Below are positions 41,489 through 50,340 of a stretch of 64,000 nt of DNA, piece after piece. The translations under genes were made by a program, and so were the position numbers. The notes beneath the pieces were generated by a model, which saw nothing but the letters and a program-made list of their open reading frames with translations, had not been told where the DNA came from and ran no database searches. Position 1 is the first letter of the stretch. Every line of letters begins with the position of its first letter. The stretch is from Lutimaribacter saemankumensis (GTDB taxonomy: Bacteria > Pseudomonadota > Alphaproteobacteria > Rhodobacterales > Rhodobacteraceae), in contig NZ_FNEB01000003.1 in the NCBI RefSeq assembly GCF_900100005.1, forward strand, positions 186,001 through 250,000, in the 5' to 3' direction.

Positions 41489-42664
41489 TCATTCCAGCCG
41501 GGCGCGCAGCACGCGCAGCATGTTGCCGCCCATCACCTTGGCGATCTGCGCCTCGCTCAGTCCCTTTTGCAGCAGCGCATGTGTCAGCGCGGGCAGTTCC
41601 GAGGTGTCGAACGCGGTTTCGACCGAGCCGTCGAAATCCGACCCGAGCGAGACATGATCCTCGCCGACCGCGTCGATCGCGGCGAGGATCATGTCTGCGA
41701 TGCCGTCCGGCGTGATCGGCCCGCACACGACATCGGCCCAATAGCCCATGCCGATAACCCCGCCCGTTGCCGCCACGCGGCGCATCAGGTCGTCGGTCAG
41801 GTTGCGCTTGACCGGGCAATGCGAATGGATGCCTGAATGCGACAGCACGATGGGAACGTCCGTTAGGGCCAGAACATCCTCGACGACCTGCGGGCTGGAA
41901 TGGGCCACGTCGATGATCACGGGCCGGCGGGCCAGTTCCGCCACCACCTGCCGGCCGAATTCCGTCAGGCCCTTGTTGCCGATGCCGTGCAGCGACCCGC
42001 CCAGTGCGTTGTCGAAGAAATGCTGCAGCCCGAACACCCGGTGGCCCGCCGCGTAAAGCCCGTCAAGCTTGGCCATGTCCCCTTCGAGAGGGTGCAGCCC
42101 CTCGACCCCGAGGATGCCGCCGACCACGTCCTGCCCCGCCGCACGCGCCGCCAGCACAGCGTCCAGATCGGCGCGGGACTTTATGATCCGCAGCGTGCCG
42201 TCCAGCCGGGCCTCGAACCGGTGCAGCTTTTCGGCCTGGTAGATCGCGCGCTCGTAAATGCTGGTCCAGGTGCGCATCGGCCAAAGCTGGCCAAAGGCCA
42301 GAAGCGTGATGTTGTCGAACGCCTCGGCGCTGTTTTCCTCGTAATTCTGGCCCGCGGGCGATTTGGTGACGGCGGTAAAGACCTGCACGGCGACGCCGCC
42401 TTCTATCAGGCGCGGGATATCTACCTGGCCGCGCGTGCCGCGCTTTGACAGGTCGCGCTTCCACAACAGGGGGTCGGCATGCCAGTCGCCCACGACCAGG
42501 CTGTCATGGAGCGCGCGCGCCGCATCGCTGACGGGATAGGGATCGTGCGGGATGACGGGATTTCGCTGCGCCTCGACATAGGCCGGCGCGAAGGTGAAGA
42601 AACCGGCCAGCCCGATGACGGCCAGCAGAAGCAGCCCCAACAGGCCCCGCACAAGAATACGCAT
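41489..42664 (-). CDS. Membrane dipeptidase, renal-dipeptidase family (M19)
   Basis: The 391-residue protein has an N-terminal membrane anchor/signal (LVRGLLGLLLLAVIGLAGFF) and the M19 amidohydrolase barrel. Metal ligands sit in VVGDWHADPLLW (the His-x-Asp pair), GVEGLHPLEGD (bridging Glu), IIDVAHSSPQVVE and LSHSGIHSHCP, and GSDFDGSVE closes the site. It hydrolyses dipeptides or D-amino-acid-containing dipeptides outside the inner membrane. GGAGGG lies 4 nt before the ATG at 42664; the longer frame upstream would remove the signal from the N-terminus. Confidence 0.92.
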   Translation of the reverse strand: MRILVRGLLGLLLLAVIGLAGFFTFAPAYVEAQRNPVIPHDPYPVSDAARALHDSLVVGDWHADPLLWKRDLSKRGTRGQVDIPRLIEGGVAVQVFTAVTKSPAGQNYEENSAEAFDNITLLAFGQLWPMRTWTSIYERAIYQAEKLHRFEARLDGTLRIIKSRADLDAVLAARAAGQDVVGGILGVEGLHPLEGDMAKLDGLYAAGHRVFGLQHFFDNALGGSLHGIGNKGLTEFGRQVVAELARRPVIIDVAHSSPQVVEDVLALTDVPIVLSHSGIHSHCPVKRNLTDDLMRRVAATGGVIGMGYWADVVCGPITPDGIADMILAAIDAVGEDHVSLGSDFDGSVETAFDTSELPALTHALLQKGLSEAQIAKVMGGNMLRVLRARLE

Positions 42665-42776
42665 GAATCCCTCCGATTGTTTTGGCGAGGGTGCTGTGAA
42701 ATCGCCTGCGCGCCAAGCCTGACGTGGCGCCCCTTGCCGGATTGCGTTACGATCCATCCAGGAACAGGAGGCAGCC

Positions 42777-43046
42777 ATGGCCGGAGGATGGGCCCGCGAC
42801 GGCGCGGTGAGCGAACAGATCGAAGCCTCGATCGAGGACGAATTGAAACGGATGCAGGCCCGCCCGAAACCCGTGGGCGACAGCCTGGCCGAATGCGCCG
42901 AATGCGGCGAAGAGATACCCGAAAAGCGCCGCCAGGCGATCCCCGGCGTCAAGCTGTGCGTGGATTGCGCATCCGAACGCGACGGGGCCTACAAGGCACG
43001 GGGCGGGATCAACCGCCGCGGATCGAAGGACAGCCAGTTGAAGTGA
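42777..43046 (+). CDS. DksA/TraR-family C4 zinc-finger protein
   Basis: The 89-residue protein contains the zinc finger CAECGEEIPEKRRQAIPGVKLCVDC, with the four Cys in C-x2-C-x17-C-x2-C spacing. It resembles the short YbiI-type DksA/TraR proteins that lack the coiled-coil tip of DksA. CAGGAGG is 6 nt before the ATG. It may bind RNA polymerase's secondary channel, but the Asp-tipped helix pair needed for DksA action is missing. Confidence 0.9.
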   Translation: MAGGWARDGAVSEQIEASIEDELKRMQARPKPVGDSLAECAECGEEIPEKRRQAIPGVKLCVDCASERDGAYKARGGINRRGSKDSQLK

Positions 43047-43074
43047 GGCCGCGCCGGCCGGCACGGTCAGGATT

Positions 43075-43119
43075 GGGGGCTTTGCCCCCAAACCCCCGAG
43101 TATTTTCGGCAAGATGAAG
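43075..43119 (+). repeat. Dispersed hairpin-plus-tail intergenic repeat, full copy C
   Basis: 6-bp hairpin GGGGGC-TTT-GCCCCC, then AAACCCCCGAGTATTTTCGG and a CAAGATGAAG tail ending exactly at the stop codon of the gene at 43120. The 22-base tail is identical to 25120-25141, and the overall layout equals 8907-8953 on the minus strand. Confidence 0.65.
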
Positions 43120-43590
43120 TCAGAGGGGCAGGCGCATGACATGCTGCGGCCCCGCCGATCCGTGCGGCCACATCTCGCCGGTATCCGCGAAACCGCCCGA
43201 CAGGTAGGCGCGGATGGCTGGAGGGTTGGAATAGTTCACGCTCAGCACGACAGCCGGGGCGCTGGGGTAGAGGTCGCGCAGATAGGCGGGCAGTGCGCGG
43301 ATCGCCGCCTTGCCCAGGCCCTCGCCCTGCCGCGCTGCATCGACGATGAAGGCACGCAGGCCCAATTCGCCCGGCCGGGCGAACGGGTAGGTTTGGGGGT
43401 AATGGCGGTCGATCTTGAAGAAACCGACCGCGTCGCGTCCCTGCGGGATCGCGTGGAAATCGACGCCGTCCTCGTCGGTTTCGAAAGCCTCGGCCACGGT
43501 GCCGGAAAACCGGATCTGGTCCGGGTGGACGCTGATATGCGCCACCCTGCCGAAATCCGTCTGCGTCAGCGGGGCAAGCGTGACGCTCAC
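43120..43590 (-). CDS. GNAT N-acetyltransferase
   Basis: The 156-residue GNAT has the acetyl-CoA-binding loop as RAFIVDAARQGEGLGKAAIRALPAYLRD (core R-Q-G-x-G-x-G) and the late strand AVVLSVNYSNPPAIRAYLSGGF. The substrate is unknown. The ATG overlaps the pepF stop by ATGA (43587-43590), so it is translationally coupled to the peptidase; the reason for that pairing is not clear. Confidence 0.87.
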   Translation of the reverse strand: MSVTLAPLTQTDFGRVAHISVHPDQIRFSGTVAEAFETDEDGVDFHAIPQGRDAVGFFKIDRHYPQTYPFARPGELGLRAFIVDAARQGEGLGKAAIRALPAYLRDLYPSAPAVVLSVNYSNPPAIRAYLSGGFADTGEMWPHGSAGPQHVMRLPL

Positions 43591-45407
43591 CCCTCCATCG
43601 CTTCGAGCTCGTCGATCATGCCCTCGATCATCGACAGGCCCTTATCCCAGAATTTCGGATCGGACGCGTCCAGGCCGAAGGGCGCAAGCAGTTCCTTGTG
43701 ATGCTTGGAGCCACCCGCCTTGAGCATCTCGAAATACTTGTCCTGGAACCCTGCGGGCGATTCCTCGTAGACCGCGTAAAGCGCATTCACCAGCCCGTCG
43801 CCGAACGCATAGGCGTAGACGTAGAAGGGCGAGTGGATGAAATGCGGGATATAGGCCCAGAAGGTTTCGTACCCGTCCATGAAGTCGAATGCCGGACCGA
43901 GGGATTCGCCCTGGACGCTCATCCAGATGTCGTTGATGTCGTCGGGTGTCAGTTCGCCGCCGCGACGCGCCTCGTGCAGCTTGCATTCGAAATCGTAGAA
44001 CGCGATCTGCCGGACGACGGTGTTGATCATGTCCTCGACCTTGCCCGCCAGCAAGACCTTGCGCTCACCATCATCCTTGGCCTTTTCCAGCATCTTGCGG
44101 AAGGTCAGCATCTCGCCGAAGACCGAAGCCGTTTCGGCCAGGGTCAGCGGTGTGGAGGACAGCATTTCGCCCTGATCTGCCGCCAGCCGCTGGTGCACGC
44201 CGTGGCCCAGCTCGTGCGCAAGGGTCATCACGTCGCGCGGCTTGCCGAGATAGTTCAGCATGACATAGGGGTGCACATCCGTGACGGTGGGATGCGCGAA
44301 GGCGCCGGGCGCCTTGCCCGGTTTCACGCCCGCGTCGATCCAGCCCTTGGTGAAGAACGGTTCGGACAGGTCCGCCATGCGCGGATCGAACCCGGCATAG
44401 GCCTCGGTCACGATGGCGCGGGCCTCGTCCCAGCCCACGGTGCGCGGCGCGTCCATCGGCAGGGGGGCGTTGCGGTCCCAGACCTGCATGCGATCCAGGC
44501 CCAGCCACTTGCGCTTGAGCTCGTAATACCGGTGGCTGAGGCGCGGATAGGCCGCAACGACCGCGTTGCGCAGCGCCTCGACCACTTCGGGTTCGACATC
44601 GTTCGACAGGTGCCGCGCGGTTTGTGCGGTGGGCATGCCGCGCCAGCGGTCGATCACTTCCTTTTCCTTGGCCTGCGTGTTGTGAACGCGGGCGAAGGTC
44701 TTGATATTCATGTCGAAAACGCGGGCCAGCTCGCGCGCCGCGGACTCGCGCTTGTTGCGGTCATGGTCGGTCAGCAGGTTCAGCGTGCCTTCGATGTTGA
44801 GCGGCTCGCCATCGACCTCGAAGCCCAGCCCCGCGATGGTTTCGTCGAACAGCCGTTCCCAGGCGTCGCCCACCACGCCCAGATCGTGCAGGAATTTTTC
44901 CAACTCGTCGGACAGCTGATAGGGCTTCATCGCGCGAATCCGGTCGAAAACCGCGCGGTAGCGGCCCAGATCGGCGTTATCCGCCAGCATCGCGTCCAGC
45001 CGAGCATCCTCGATCCGGTTCAGTTCGAGCGTGAAGAACACCAGCGGCGTGGTGAAGTTGGTGATCTTTTCCTGGCAATCCGACAGGAACTTGGCACGGC
45101 CCGCATCGGTGGTCAGCTGGTAGTACCGCAGTCCGGCAAAAGACATGATGCGTCCGGCAATGGCGCTGATCTTTTCGTTGCGGTGGACGCAGGTCAGCAG
45201 GCCCCCGGCATCCAGCGTATCCAGCTTGCCTTCGTAATCGGCGGCGAAGGCGGCGCATTCCTGTTCCAGCCAGTCCAGATCCTTTTGCAACTGCGGGTCG
45301 TCCTCGCCCTTGTAGAGATCGTTCAGATCCCATTCGGGCAGGTCACCGAGATTGTCGGACCCGGATGAGGCATTTGCATCGCGGACGGGGAAGGGCAGGT
45401 GGAGCAT
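43587..45407 (-). CDS. pepF: Oligoendopeptidase F (M3 metallopeptidase)
   Basis: This 606-residue cytoplasmic peptidase has the zinc site TLAHELGHGVHQRLA (HExxH) and a downstream Glu in TPLTLAETASVFGEML as third ligand. The helical N-terminal half and C-terminal FIHSPFYVYAYAFGDGLVNALY are characteristic of PepF of the M3B family. It degrades oligopeptides of about 7-17 residues. AAGGA precedes the ATG. Confidence 0.95.
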   Translation of the reverse strand: MLHLPFPVRDANASSGSDNLGDLPEWDLNDLYKGEDDPQLQKDLDWLEQECAAFAADYEGKLDTLDAGGLLTCVHRNEKISAIAGRIMSFAGLRYYQLTTDAGRAKFLSDCQEKITNFTTPLVFFTLELNRIEDARLDAMLADNADLGRYRAVFDRIRAMKPYQLSDELEKFLHDLGVVGDAWERLFDETIAGLGFEVDGEPLNIEGTLNLLTDHDRNKRESAARELARVFDMNIKTFARVHNTQAKEKEVIDRWRGMPTAQTARHLSNDVEPEVVEALRNAVVAAYPRLSHRYYELKRKWLGLDRMQVWDRNAPLPMDAPRTVGWDEARAIVTEAYAGFDPRMADLSEPFFTKGWIDAGVKPGKAPGAFAHPTVTDVHPYVMLNYLGKPRDVMTLAHELGHGVHQRLAADQGEMLSSTPLTLAETASVFGEMLTFRKMLEKAKDDGERKVLLAGKVEDMINTVVRQIAFYDFECKLHEARRGGELTPDDINDIWMSVQGESLGPAFDFMDGYETFWAYIPHFIHSPFYVYAYAFGDGLVNALYAVYEESPAGFQDKYFEMLKAGGSKHHKELLAPFGLDASDPKFWDKGLSMIEGMIDELEAMEG

Positions 45408-45470
45408 TGTGCGGTCCTTTGTTCTGTCGCTTGCGCCAAGACATATGGTGCGGGGCGGCGGGCCTCAACC

Positions 45471-47063
45471 CTAGCCATAGATGTTCAGCATCTCGTGCAG
45501 GTGATCGAGCGTGTCGGCATCGTCGACGGACAGATCCTGCCGCCACCGCGCCATGCGCGGAAACCTGAGCGCCACGCCCGATTTGTGGCGCGGGCTGCGC
45601 TGGATGCCTTCGAAGGCGATTTCGAAAACATGGTGCGGCTTGACCTGACGCACCGGGCCGAAACGTTCGGTGGTGTTCTTGCGCACCCAGGCGGTGATCT
45701 GGCGGAACTCGGCATCCGTCAGGCCCGAATAGGCCTTGGTGAACGGCACCAGCGCGTTACCGTCGCGGACCGCAAAGGTGAAATCGGTGAACAGGTTGGC
45801 GCGCCGCCCGTGGCCCGCCTGCGCATAGATCATCACCGCGTCGATGGTCAGCGGGTCGAGCTTCCATTTCCACCAATCGCCCTTTTTGCGGCCCACGAAA
45901 TAAGGGCTTTTCCGCCGCTTCAGCATCAGCCCCTCGGCGCGGGCATCGCGGGCGGTGGCGCGGATGCGCGCCAGGTCGTCCCAATCCCGCGCCTCGATCA
46001 CGGGCGAGGCGCGTACAGGTGCGTCGCCCGGCAGGCCCGAAAGCAGACGCTCAAGCGCCGCGCGCCGTTCCAAAAGCGGGCGGTCGCGCAGGTCGTGGCC
46101 CCGATCTTCAAGCAGGTCATAGGCCAGCATGATCACGGGCGCGTCTTTTAGCAGCTTTTTCGGCACCGTCTTGCGCCCGATACGTTTCTGCAGCGCGTTG
46201 AAGGGTAGGGGCTGGTCGCCGTCCCATGCCACGATCTCGCCATCCAGCACGGTGCCGGACGGCAGGAAGTCGACGGCGCGGGCGAATTCGGGAAAGCGGT
46301 CGGTCATCAATTCCTCGCCGCGGGACCAAGTGAAGTGCTGCCCTTCGCGCAGGATCAGCTGGCCGCGGATGCCGTCCCATTTCCATTCGGCCTGCCAGTC
46401 GCCGATCGGGCCCAGCACGTGCGGGGCGTCATCGACCTGATGGGCCAGGGCGAACGGGTAGGGGCGCGACAGGTCGGCACTGGCGTCTTCGGCTTCGATC
46501 AGCCTGTGCCAGTCGGTGCTGTCGGGGCTCCAGTCGCCCATGAGGCGGTGGGCTATCTCGGCCTCGTCGCGGTCAAGGGCCTGCGCCAGCGCCCGGGTCA
46601 TCAGCTTTTGGCTGACGCCGATACGGAACCCGCCGGTCAGCAGCTTGTTGAACACCAGCCGTTCGGTCTGGTCGAGCCCGTCCCACAGATCGAGGATCAC
46701 CGGCTTGCGCGCGGCTTCGTCAAGCGCCCCGAGCGCGCGCAGACGGCCGATCATCTCGGTCAGGCTGTGGTCGTCCCGGCGGTTGGGCGGGGGCAGGACG
46801 AGGGCGATGGTTTCGGCCAGATCGCCGACGATGGCATAGCTGTCTTCGAACAGCCACAACGGGATGCCGGCCCGCTCGGCCGCCCATTCGCGCAACCGCG
46901 TGGTCGTTACCGCGCGTTTTGGCCGCCGCCCCGACAGCAGCGCCACCGTCCAAAGCCTGTCATCCTTTGGGGCGGTTTCAAAATAGGCGCGCAACAAGCT
47001 GGTTTTACGTGATGTTTTGGTTGTCTGGTCGATCTGGGTAAAGAGCGCGGCAAAGCGTTTCAT
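45471..47063 (-). CDS. ATP-dependent DNA ligase (LigC/LigB-type, cisplatin-ligase family)
   Basis: The 530-residue protein has an N-terminal helical DNA-binding domain (1-190) and the nucleotidyltransferase domain with EWKWDGIRGQLI, where Lys228 is the AMP-accepting residue. Further nucleotidyltransferase motifs are LDGEIVAWD, AEGLMLKRRKSPYFVGRKKG and WWKWKLDP. The C-terminal OB fold ends FPRMARWRQDLS. This matches the ATP-dependent ligase that travels with an MBL exonuclease. The start overlaps the upstream exonuclease stop by ATGA (47060-47063). It is an auxiliary repair ligase; the replicative NAD ligase is expected elsewhere. Confidence 0.93.
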   Translation of the reverse strand: MKRFAALFTQIDQTTKTSRKTSLLRAYFETAPKDDRLWTVALLSGRRPKRAVTTTRLREWAAERAGIPLWLFEDSYAIVGDLAETIALVLPPPNRRDDHSLTEMIGRLRALGALDEAARKPVILDLWDGLDQTERLVFNKLLTGGFRIGVSQKLMTRALAQALDRDEAEIAHRLMGDWSPDSTDWHRLIEAEDASADLSRPYPFALAHQVDDAPHVLGPIGDWQAEWKWDGIRGQLILREGQHFTWSRGEELMTDRFPEFARAVDFLPSGTVLDGEIVAWDGDQPLPFNALQKRIGRKTVPKKLLKDAPVIMLAYDLLEDRGHDLRDRPLLERRAALERLLSGLPGDAPVRASPVIEARDWDDLARIRATARDARAEGLMLKRRKSPYFVGRKKGDWWKWKLDPLTIDAVMIYAQAGHGRRANLFTDFTFAVRDGNALVPFTKAYSGLTDAEFRQITAWVRKNTTERFGPVRQVKPHHVFEIAFEGIQRSPRHKSGVALRFPRMARWRQDLSVDDADTLDHLHEMLNIYG

Positions 47064-48073
47064 GCCGCGTCCTCCGCACCGTCCTCGTCGGTTCCGAACT
47101 CGGTCGGGACCACCCGGGCGTTGTAGCCGATTTCGTTCAGGTGGCGCGCGAAGATATCCGTGTAACCATGCGTTACATATATATTTTCTGCGCCAGTCTC
47201 CTTGATGGCGCGGTGCAGTTCGGGCCAGTCGGCATGGTCGGACACGACAAAGCCGCGGTCCATCGCACGGCGGCGGCGCACGCCGCGCAACTGCATCCAA
47301 CCGCTGGCGAATCCGGTGCTGGCCTGTGCGAACCGTCGGGCCCAGGAACTACCGAACGCTGAGGGCGGCGCGATCACCAGCGCGCCGGGATGGGCCTTGG
47401 CATCCAGGTCGGGCGTCACGCGGACCGTGTCGGGCAGGGCCAGCCCTTGCGCGCGCAGCACCTCGTTCACGTTCTCGACCGCGCCATGGGTCAGGATCGG
47501 CCCCGGCCCATCCCGCAGCATGTGCAACAGGCGCTGCGCCTTGCCCAGCGAATAGGCCCCCAGCAGGCTGAACCGGCCTTGCGATGCGTTCGATTGCCAC
47601 CAGTCCAGGATCTCGCCGGCCACCTGGTTCTGCGGATGCCAGCGAAAGACCGGCAGCCCGAAGGTGCATTCGCTGATGAAGCTGTGACAGCGGACGGGTT
47701 CGAATTCCTCGCACAGGCCGTCCGGCCCCAGCTTGTAATCGCCCGACACCACCCAGACCTCGCCCGCGACCTCGACCCGGATCTGGGCCGAGCCGGGCAC
47801 ATGTCCCGCCGGGTGAAAGCTGACCGTGGCATCGCCGATACGGCGGGTTTCGTCATAGCCCACGCTTTCGGCGGTGATGTCGCCCAGGCGGTGGCGCATC
47901 ACGGGCAGGCTGCCATGGGTCGCAAGGTACCGGCCATGCCCCCAGCGCGCATGATCGGCATGGGCGTGCGTGATCAGAGCCCGGTCCACCGGGCGCCACG
48001 GGTCGATGAAGAAATCGCCCGCCGGGCAGTAAATGCCCCGATCCGTAAATGTCAGAACCTGCGCCTGTGCCAT
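47060..48073 (-). CDS. Ligase-associated DNA exonuclease (MBL/beta-CASP fold)
   Basis: The 337-residue protein starts MAQAQVLTFTDRGIYCPAGD. The MBL core holds ITHAHADHARWGH (metal motif), HPAGHVPGSAQI, VVSGDYKLGPDG and the C-terminal VVSDHADWPELHRAIKE with VTHG, as in SNM1/beta-CASP nucleases. It is the exonuclease regularly paired with the cisplatin-type ligase and would trim 3' ends before ligation. An ATG at 48085 is an alternative start. The usual Lhr helicase and phosphoesterase partners are not next to it. Confidence 0.9.
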   Translation of the reverse strand: MAQAQVLTFTDRGIYCPAGDFFIDPWRPVDRALITHAHADHARWGHGRYLATHGSLPVMRHRLGDITAESVGYDETRRIGDATVSFHPAGHVPGSAQIRVEVAGEVWVVSGDYKLGPDGLCEEFEPVRCHSFISECTFGLPVFRWHPQNQVAGEILDWWQSNASQGRFSLLGAYSLGKAQRLLHMLRDGPGPILTHGAVENVNEVLRAQGLALPDTVRVTPDLDAKAHPGALVIAPPSAFGSSWARRFAQASTGFASGWMQLRGVRRRRAMDRGFVVSDHADWPELHRAIKETGAENIYVTHGYTDIFARHLNEIGYNARVVPTEFGTDEDGAEDAA

Positions 48074-48171
48074 GCCACCGATCATAGGGCCCGCGCGCCG
48101 CATCGCCAGAGCTTGCCCTTTCCCGCGCCGCAAGTAGGGTGTCGGCAAATCGCAAATCAGGAGGGATCGGG

Positions 48172-49002
48172 ATGAAATTCATACGCTACGGTGAGGCAGG
48201 GGCCGAAAAGCCCGGGGTTCTGGACGCAAACGGCGCGTTGCGCGACCTGTCTGGCGTGGTCGATGACATTGCGGGCGACGTTCTGGGGGCGCTGCCGCGG
48301 GTCGATCCCGAAAGCCTGCCCCTCGTCGAGGGTGAGCCGCGGATCGGCACACCGGTCGGGCGCATCGGCAAGCTGGTCGCCATCGGGCTGAACTTCAGCG
48401 ACCACGCCGCCGAGTTGAATGCCGAGCCGCCCGAGATGCCCATCGTCTTCATGAAGGCCAACAGCTGCATCAACGGGCCGTTCGATCCGGTGATCCTGCC
48501 GCGCGTGTCGCAAAAGGCGGATTGGGAGGTCGAATTGGGTGTCGTGATCGGCAAGACCGCCAAATATGTCGACGAGGCCGACGCGATGGATCACGTAGCG
48601 GGCTTTACCATCGTCAATGACGTGTCCGAGCGCGAATTCCAGATGGAATGGGGCGGGCAGTGGACCAAGGGCAAAAGCTGCGACACCTTCGGGCCTGTCG
48701 GGCCGTGGCTGGTCACCCCGGACGAGGTGGGCGATGTCCATGACCTCGACATGGCGCTCGATGTGAACGGAGAGAGGATGCAAACCGGCAGCACGTCCTA
48801 CATGATCTTTCAGGTGCCACACATCATTTCGCATCTCAGCCAGATCATGACGCTGCATCCCGGCGACGTCATCGCCACCGGCACGCCCCCGGGTGTCGGC
48901 ATGGGCCACAAGCCGCAACGCTTCCTGAAAGAAGGCGATGTCATGGAGGCGCGGATCGAGAAACTGGGCGCGCAGCGTCAGCGCATCATGCGCGACGCCT
49001 GA
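48172..49002 (+). CDS. Fumarylacetoacetate hydrolase-family protein
   Basis: The 276-residue protein has the FAH C-terminal fold: GKLVAIGLNFSDHAAELNAE, PIVFMKANSCINGPFDPV, the metal-binding DWEVELGVVIGK (E-x-E-x17-D type), and GDVIATGTPPGVGMGHKPQR. It acts on 2-keto or acylpyruvate-type substrates (for example ureidoglycolate lyase or 2-hydroxyhepta-diene-dioate isomerase relatives); the exact reaction is undecided. CAGGAGGG precedes the ATG at 48172. Confidence 0.9.
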   Translation: MKFIRYGEAGAEKPGVLDANGALRDLSGVVDDIAGDVLGALPRVDPESLPLVEGEPRIGTPVGRIGKLVAIGLNFSDHAAELNAEPPEMPIVFMKANSCINGPFDPVILPRVSQKADWEVELGVVIGKTAKYVDEADAMDHVAGFTIVNDVSEREFQMEWGGQWTKGKSCDTFGPVGPWLVTPDEVGDVHDLDMALDVNGERMQTGSTSYMIFQVPHIISHLSQIMTLHPGDVIATGTPPGVGMGHKPQRFLKEGDVMEARIEKLGAQRQRIMRDA

Positions 49003-49011
49003 TCGCGCCAG

Positions 49012-49974
49012 TTACGCCACGTTGGCGCTGGTTCCGGTGCCGGCGTGGCGGTCGAACAGTGCGACCGCCCGGTCGAATACATGGGCGCGGATTTGCGGGG
49101 TTTCCATCATGACCTCGTGTTCCGCGCCGTCGATCATCTCCAGCTCACCACCCTGCCAGCCGGCCATCCGGGCCTTGATCCGGCCCGGATCAACGATCTT
49201 TTCCGCGGTTCCAAGGAATGTCAGGCAGGGCAGCCCGGGAGAGGGGCGCCGCGCCAGCGCGCGCATTTCTACCAGCGCCTCGTGCACCCAGCGGATCGAA
49301 GGCCCCCCAAGGCTGAGCGCGGGCTCAAGCTCGAGGTGACGGCGCATGTAATCGAACATGCCCGGGTCGGTCGTCAGCGGATTGCCTTCGAATGGCTCGG
49401 CGGACACGTAATGCGCCACGCTGGTGCCCGGTGCCATCGCGTTGTCCAGACGCAGGCGTGACGCGCTCCAACCCAGGGCCCAGGCCACCGGGCGCTGCAT
49501 CGGGGAAATGACAATCCCCCACATCGGCGCCGAAAACACGCAGGAATTGACCGGCAGCCCTTCGATGACCGAGCGCAAACCGATGCAGCCGCCCATGGAA
49601 TGTGCGATCAGGTGCCACGGGCGCGGCAGATCGAGGGATTCGGCCGCCTTCAGGACGGCCGCCACGTCTTTCTGATAGTCGGTGAACCGCTCGACATGCC
49701 CGACCGCCGGATCATCCAGCAGCTTGTCGGCCAGCCCCTGTCCCCGCCAGTCGATCGCCAGTGTCGCATAGCCGCGCGCCGCAAGGTCGGCCGCGGCGCG
49801 TCCGTATTTTTCGGCATATTCCGTGCGGCCGGGAAAGATCAAAACCGTTCCCCTGGCCCCTTGTTTGGGCCATGCCGCAATGCGGATACGCACGCCATCC
49901 GTGGCCGTCAGCCACCAGGCCGCGCCGTTGTCGGGCCCGTCGGCAAGTTCGGAAAAGAACGGCGCGCGCTCCAT
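49012..49974 (-). CDS. Alpha/beta hydrolase, lysophospholipase/monoacylglycerol lipase-like
   Basis: The 320-residue protein has the oxyanion region FPGRTEYAEKYGRAAADLAARGY, a nucleophile elbow HLIAHSMGGCIGLRS (Ser in AHSMGG), Asp in TFLGTAEKIVDP and His in IDGAEHEVMMETP, so the Ser-Asp-His triad is complete. The pattern fits PldB-type lysophospholipases. It is convergent with the FAH gene and 6 bp downstream of the SCP2 gene on the same strand, a combination suggesting lipid turnover. Confidence 0.88.
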   Translation of the reverse strand: MERAPFFSELADGPDNGAAWWLTATDGVRIRIAAWPKQGARGTVLIFPGRTEYAEKYGRAAADLAARGYATLAIDWRGQGLADKLLDDPAVGHVERFTDYQKDVAAVLKAAESLDLPRPWHLIAHSMGGCIGLRSVIEGLPVNSCVFSAPMWGIVISPMQRPVAWALGWSASRLRLDNAMAPGTSVAHYVSAEPFEGNPLTTDPGMFDYMRRHLELEPALSLGGPSIRWVHEALVEMRALARRPSPGLPCLTFLGTAEKIVDPGRIKARMAGWQGGELEMIDGAEHEVMMETPQIRAHVFDRAVALFDRHAGTGTSANVA

Positions 49975-49980
49975 CCTGTG

Positions 49981-50271
49981 TCAGCCCAGGATCGAGCCCA
50001 GCTTCATCGCCATGCCCATGTCACCATCGACGCTGAGCTTGCCGGACATGAAGGCCGCGGTGGGGTTGAGGTCGCCGGTCATCATCGATTCGAACGTGTC
50101 GGCATCGGCGGTCAGGGTGACGTCGGTGTCTTCGTCGCTGGCGCGCGCGCCCGACGCATCGACGACAACGGCGCCTTCGCCCTCGATCACGAACTTGGCG
50201 GAGCCGTCGAAATCGGCGCTGCCCAGCTTGTCGTTGAGGGCCGCAACGGCGGCTTCGATCACGGTGCTCAT
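49981..50271 (-). CDS. SCP2 sterol-carrier-domain protein
   Basis: The 96-residue protein starts MSTVIEAAVAALNDKLGSAD and contains the SCP2 pattern FVIEGEGAVVVDASG, DVTLTADADTFESMMTGDLN and AFMSGKLSVDGDMGMAMKLG. SCP2 domains bind lipids or acyl-CoA. AAAGGGA lies about 9 nt before this ATG; a GTG/ATG three codons earlier sits on top of that site and is less likely. The lysophospholipase-like gene follows after 6 bp. Confidence 0.9.
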   Translation of the reverse strand: MSTVIEAAVAALNDKLGSADFDGSAKFVIEGEGAVVVDASGARASDEDTDVTLTADADTFESMMTGDLNPTAAFMSGKLSVDGDMGMAMKLGSILG

Positions 50272-50340
50272 TTCGATCATCCCTTTTTGATCTGGCAGGG
50301 GCTTTATTTCGCCCTGCGCTGCATTACACTTCGAGATGTT

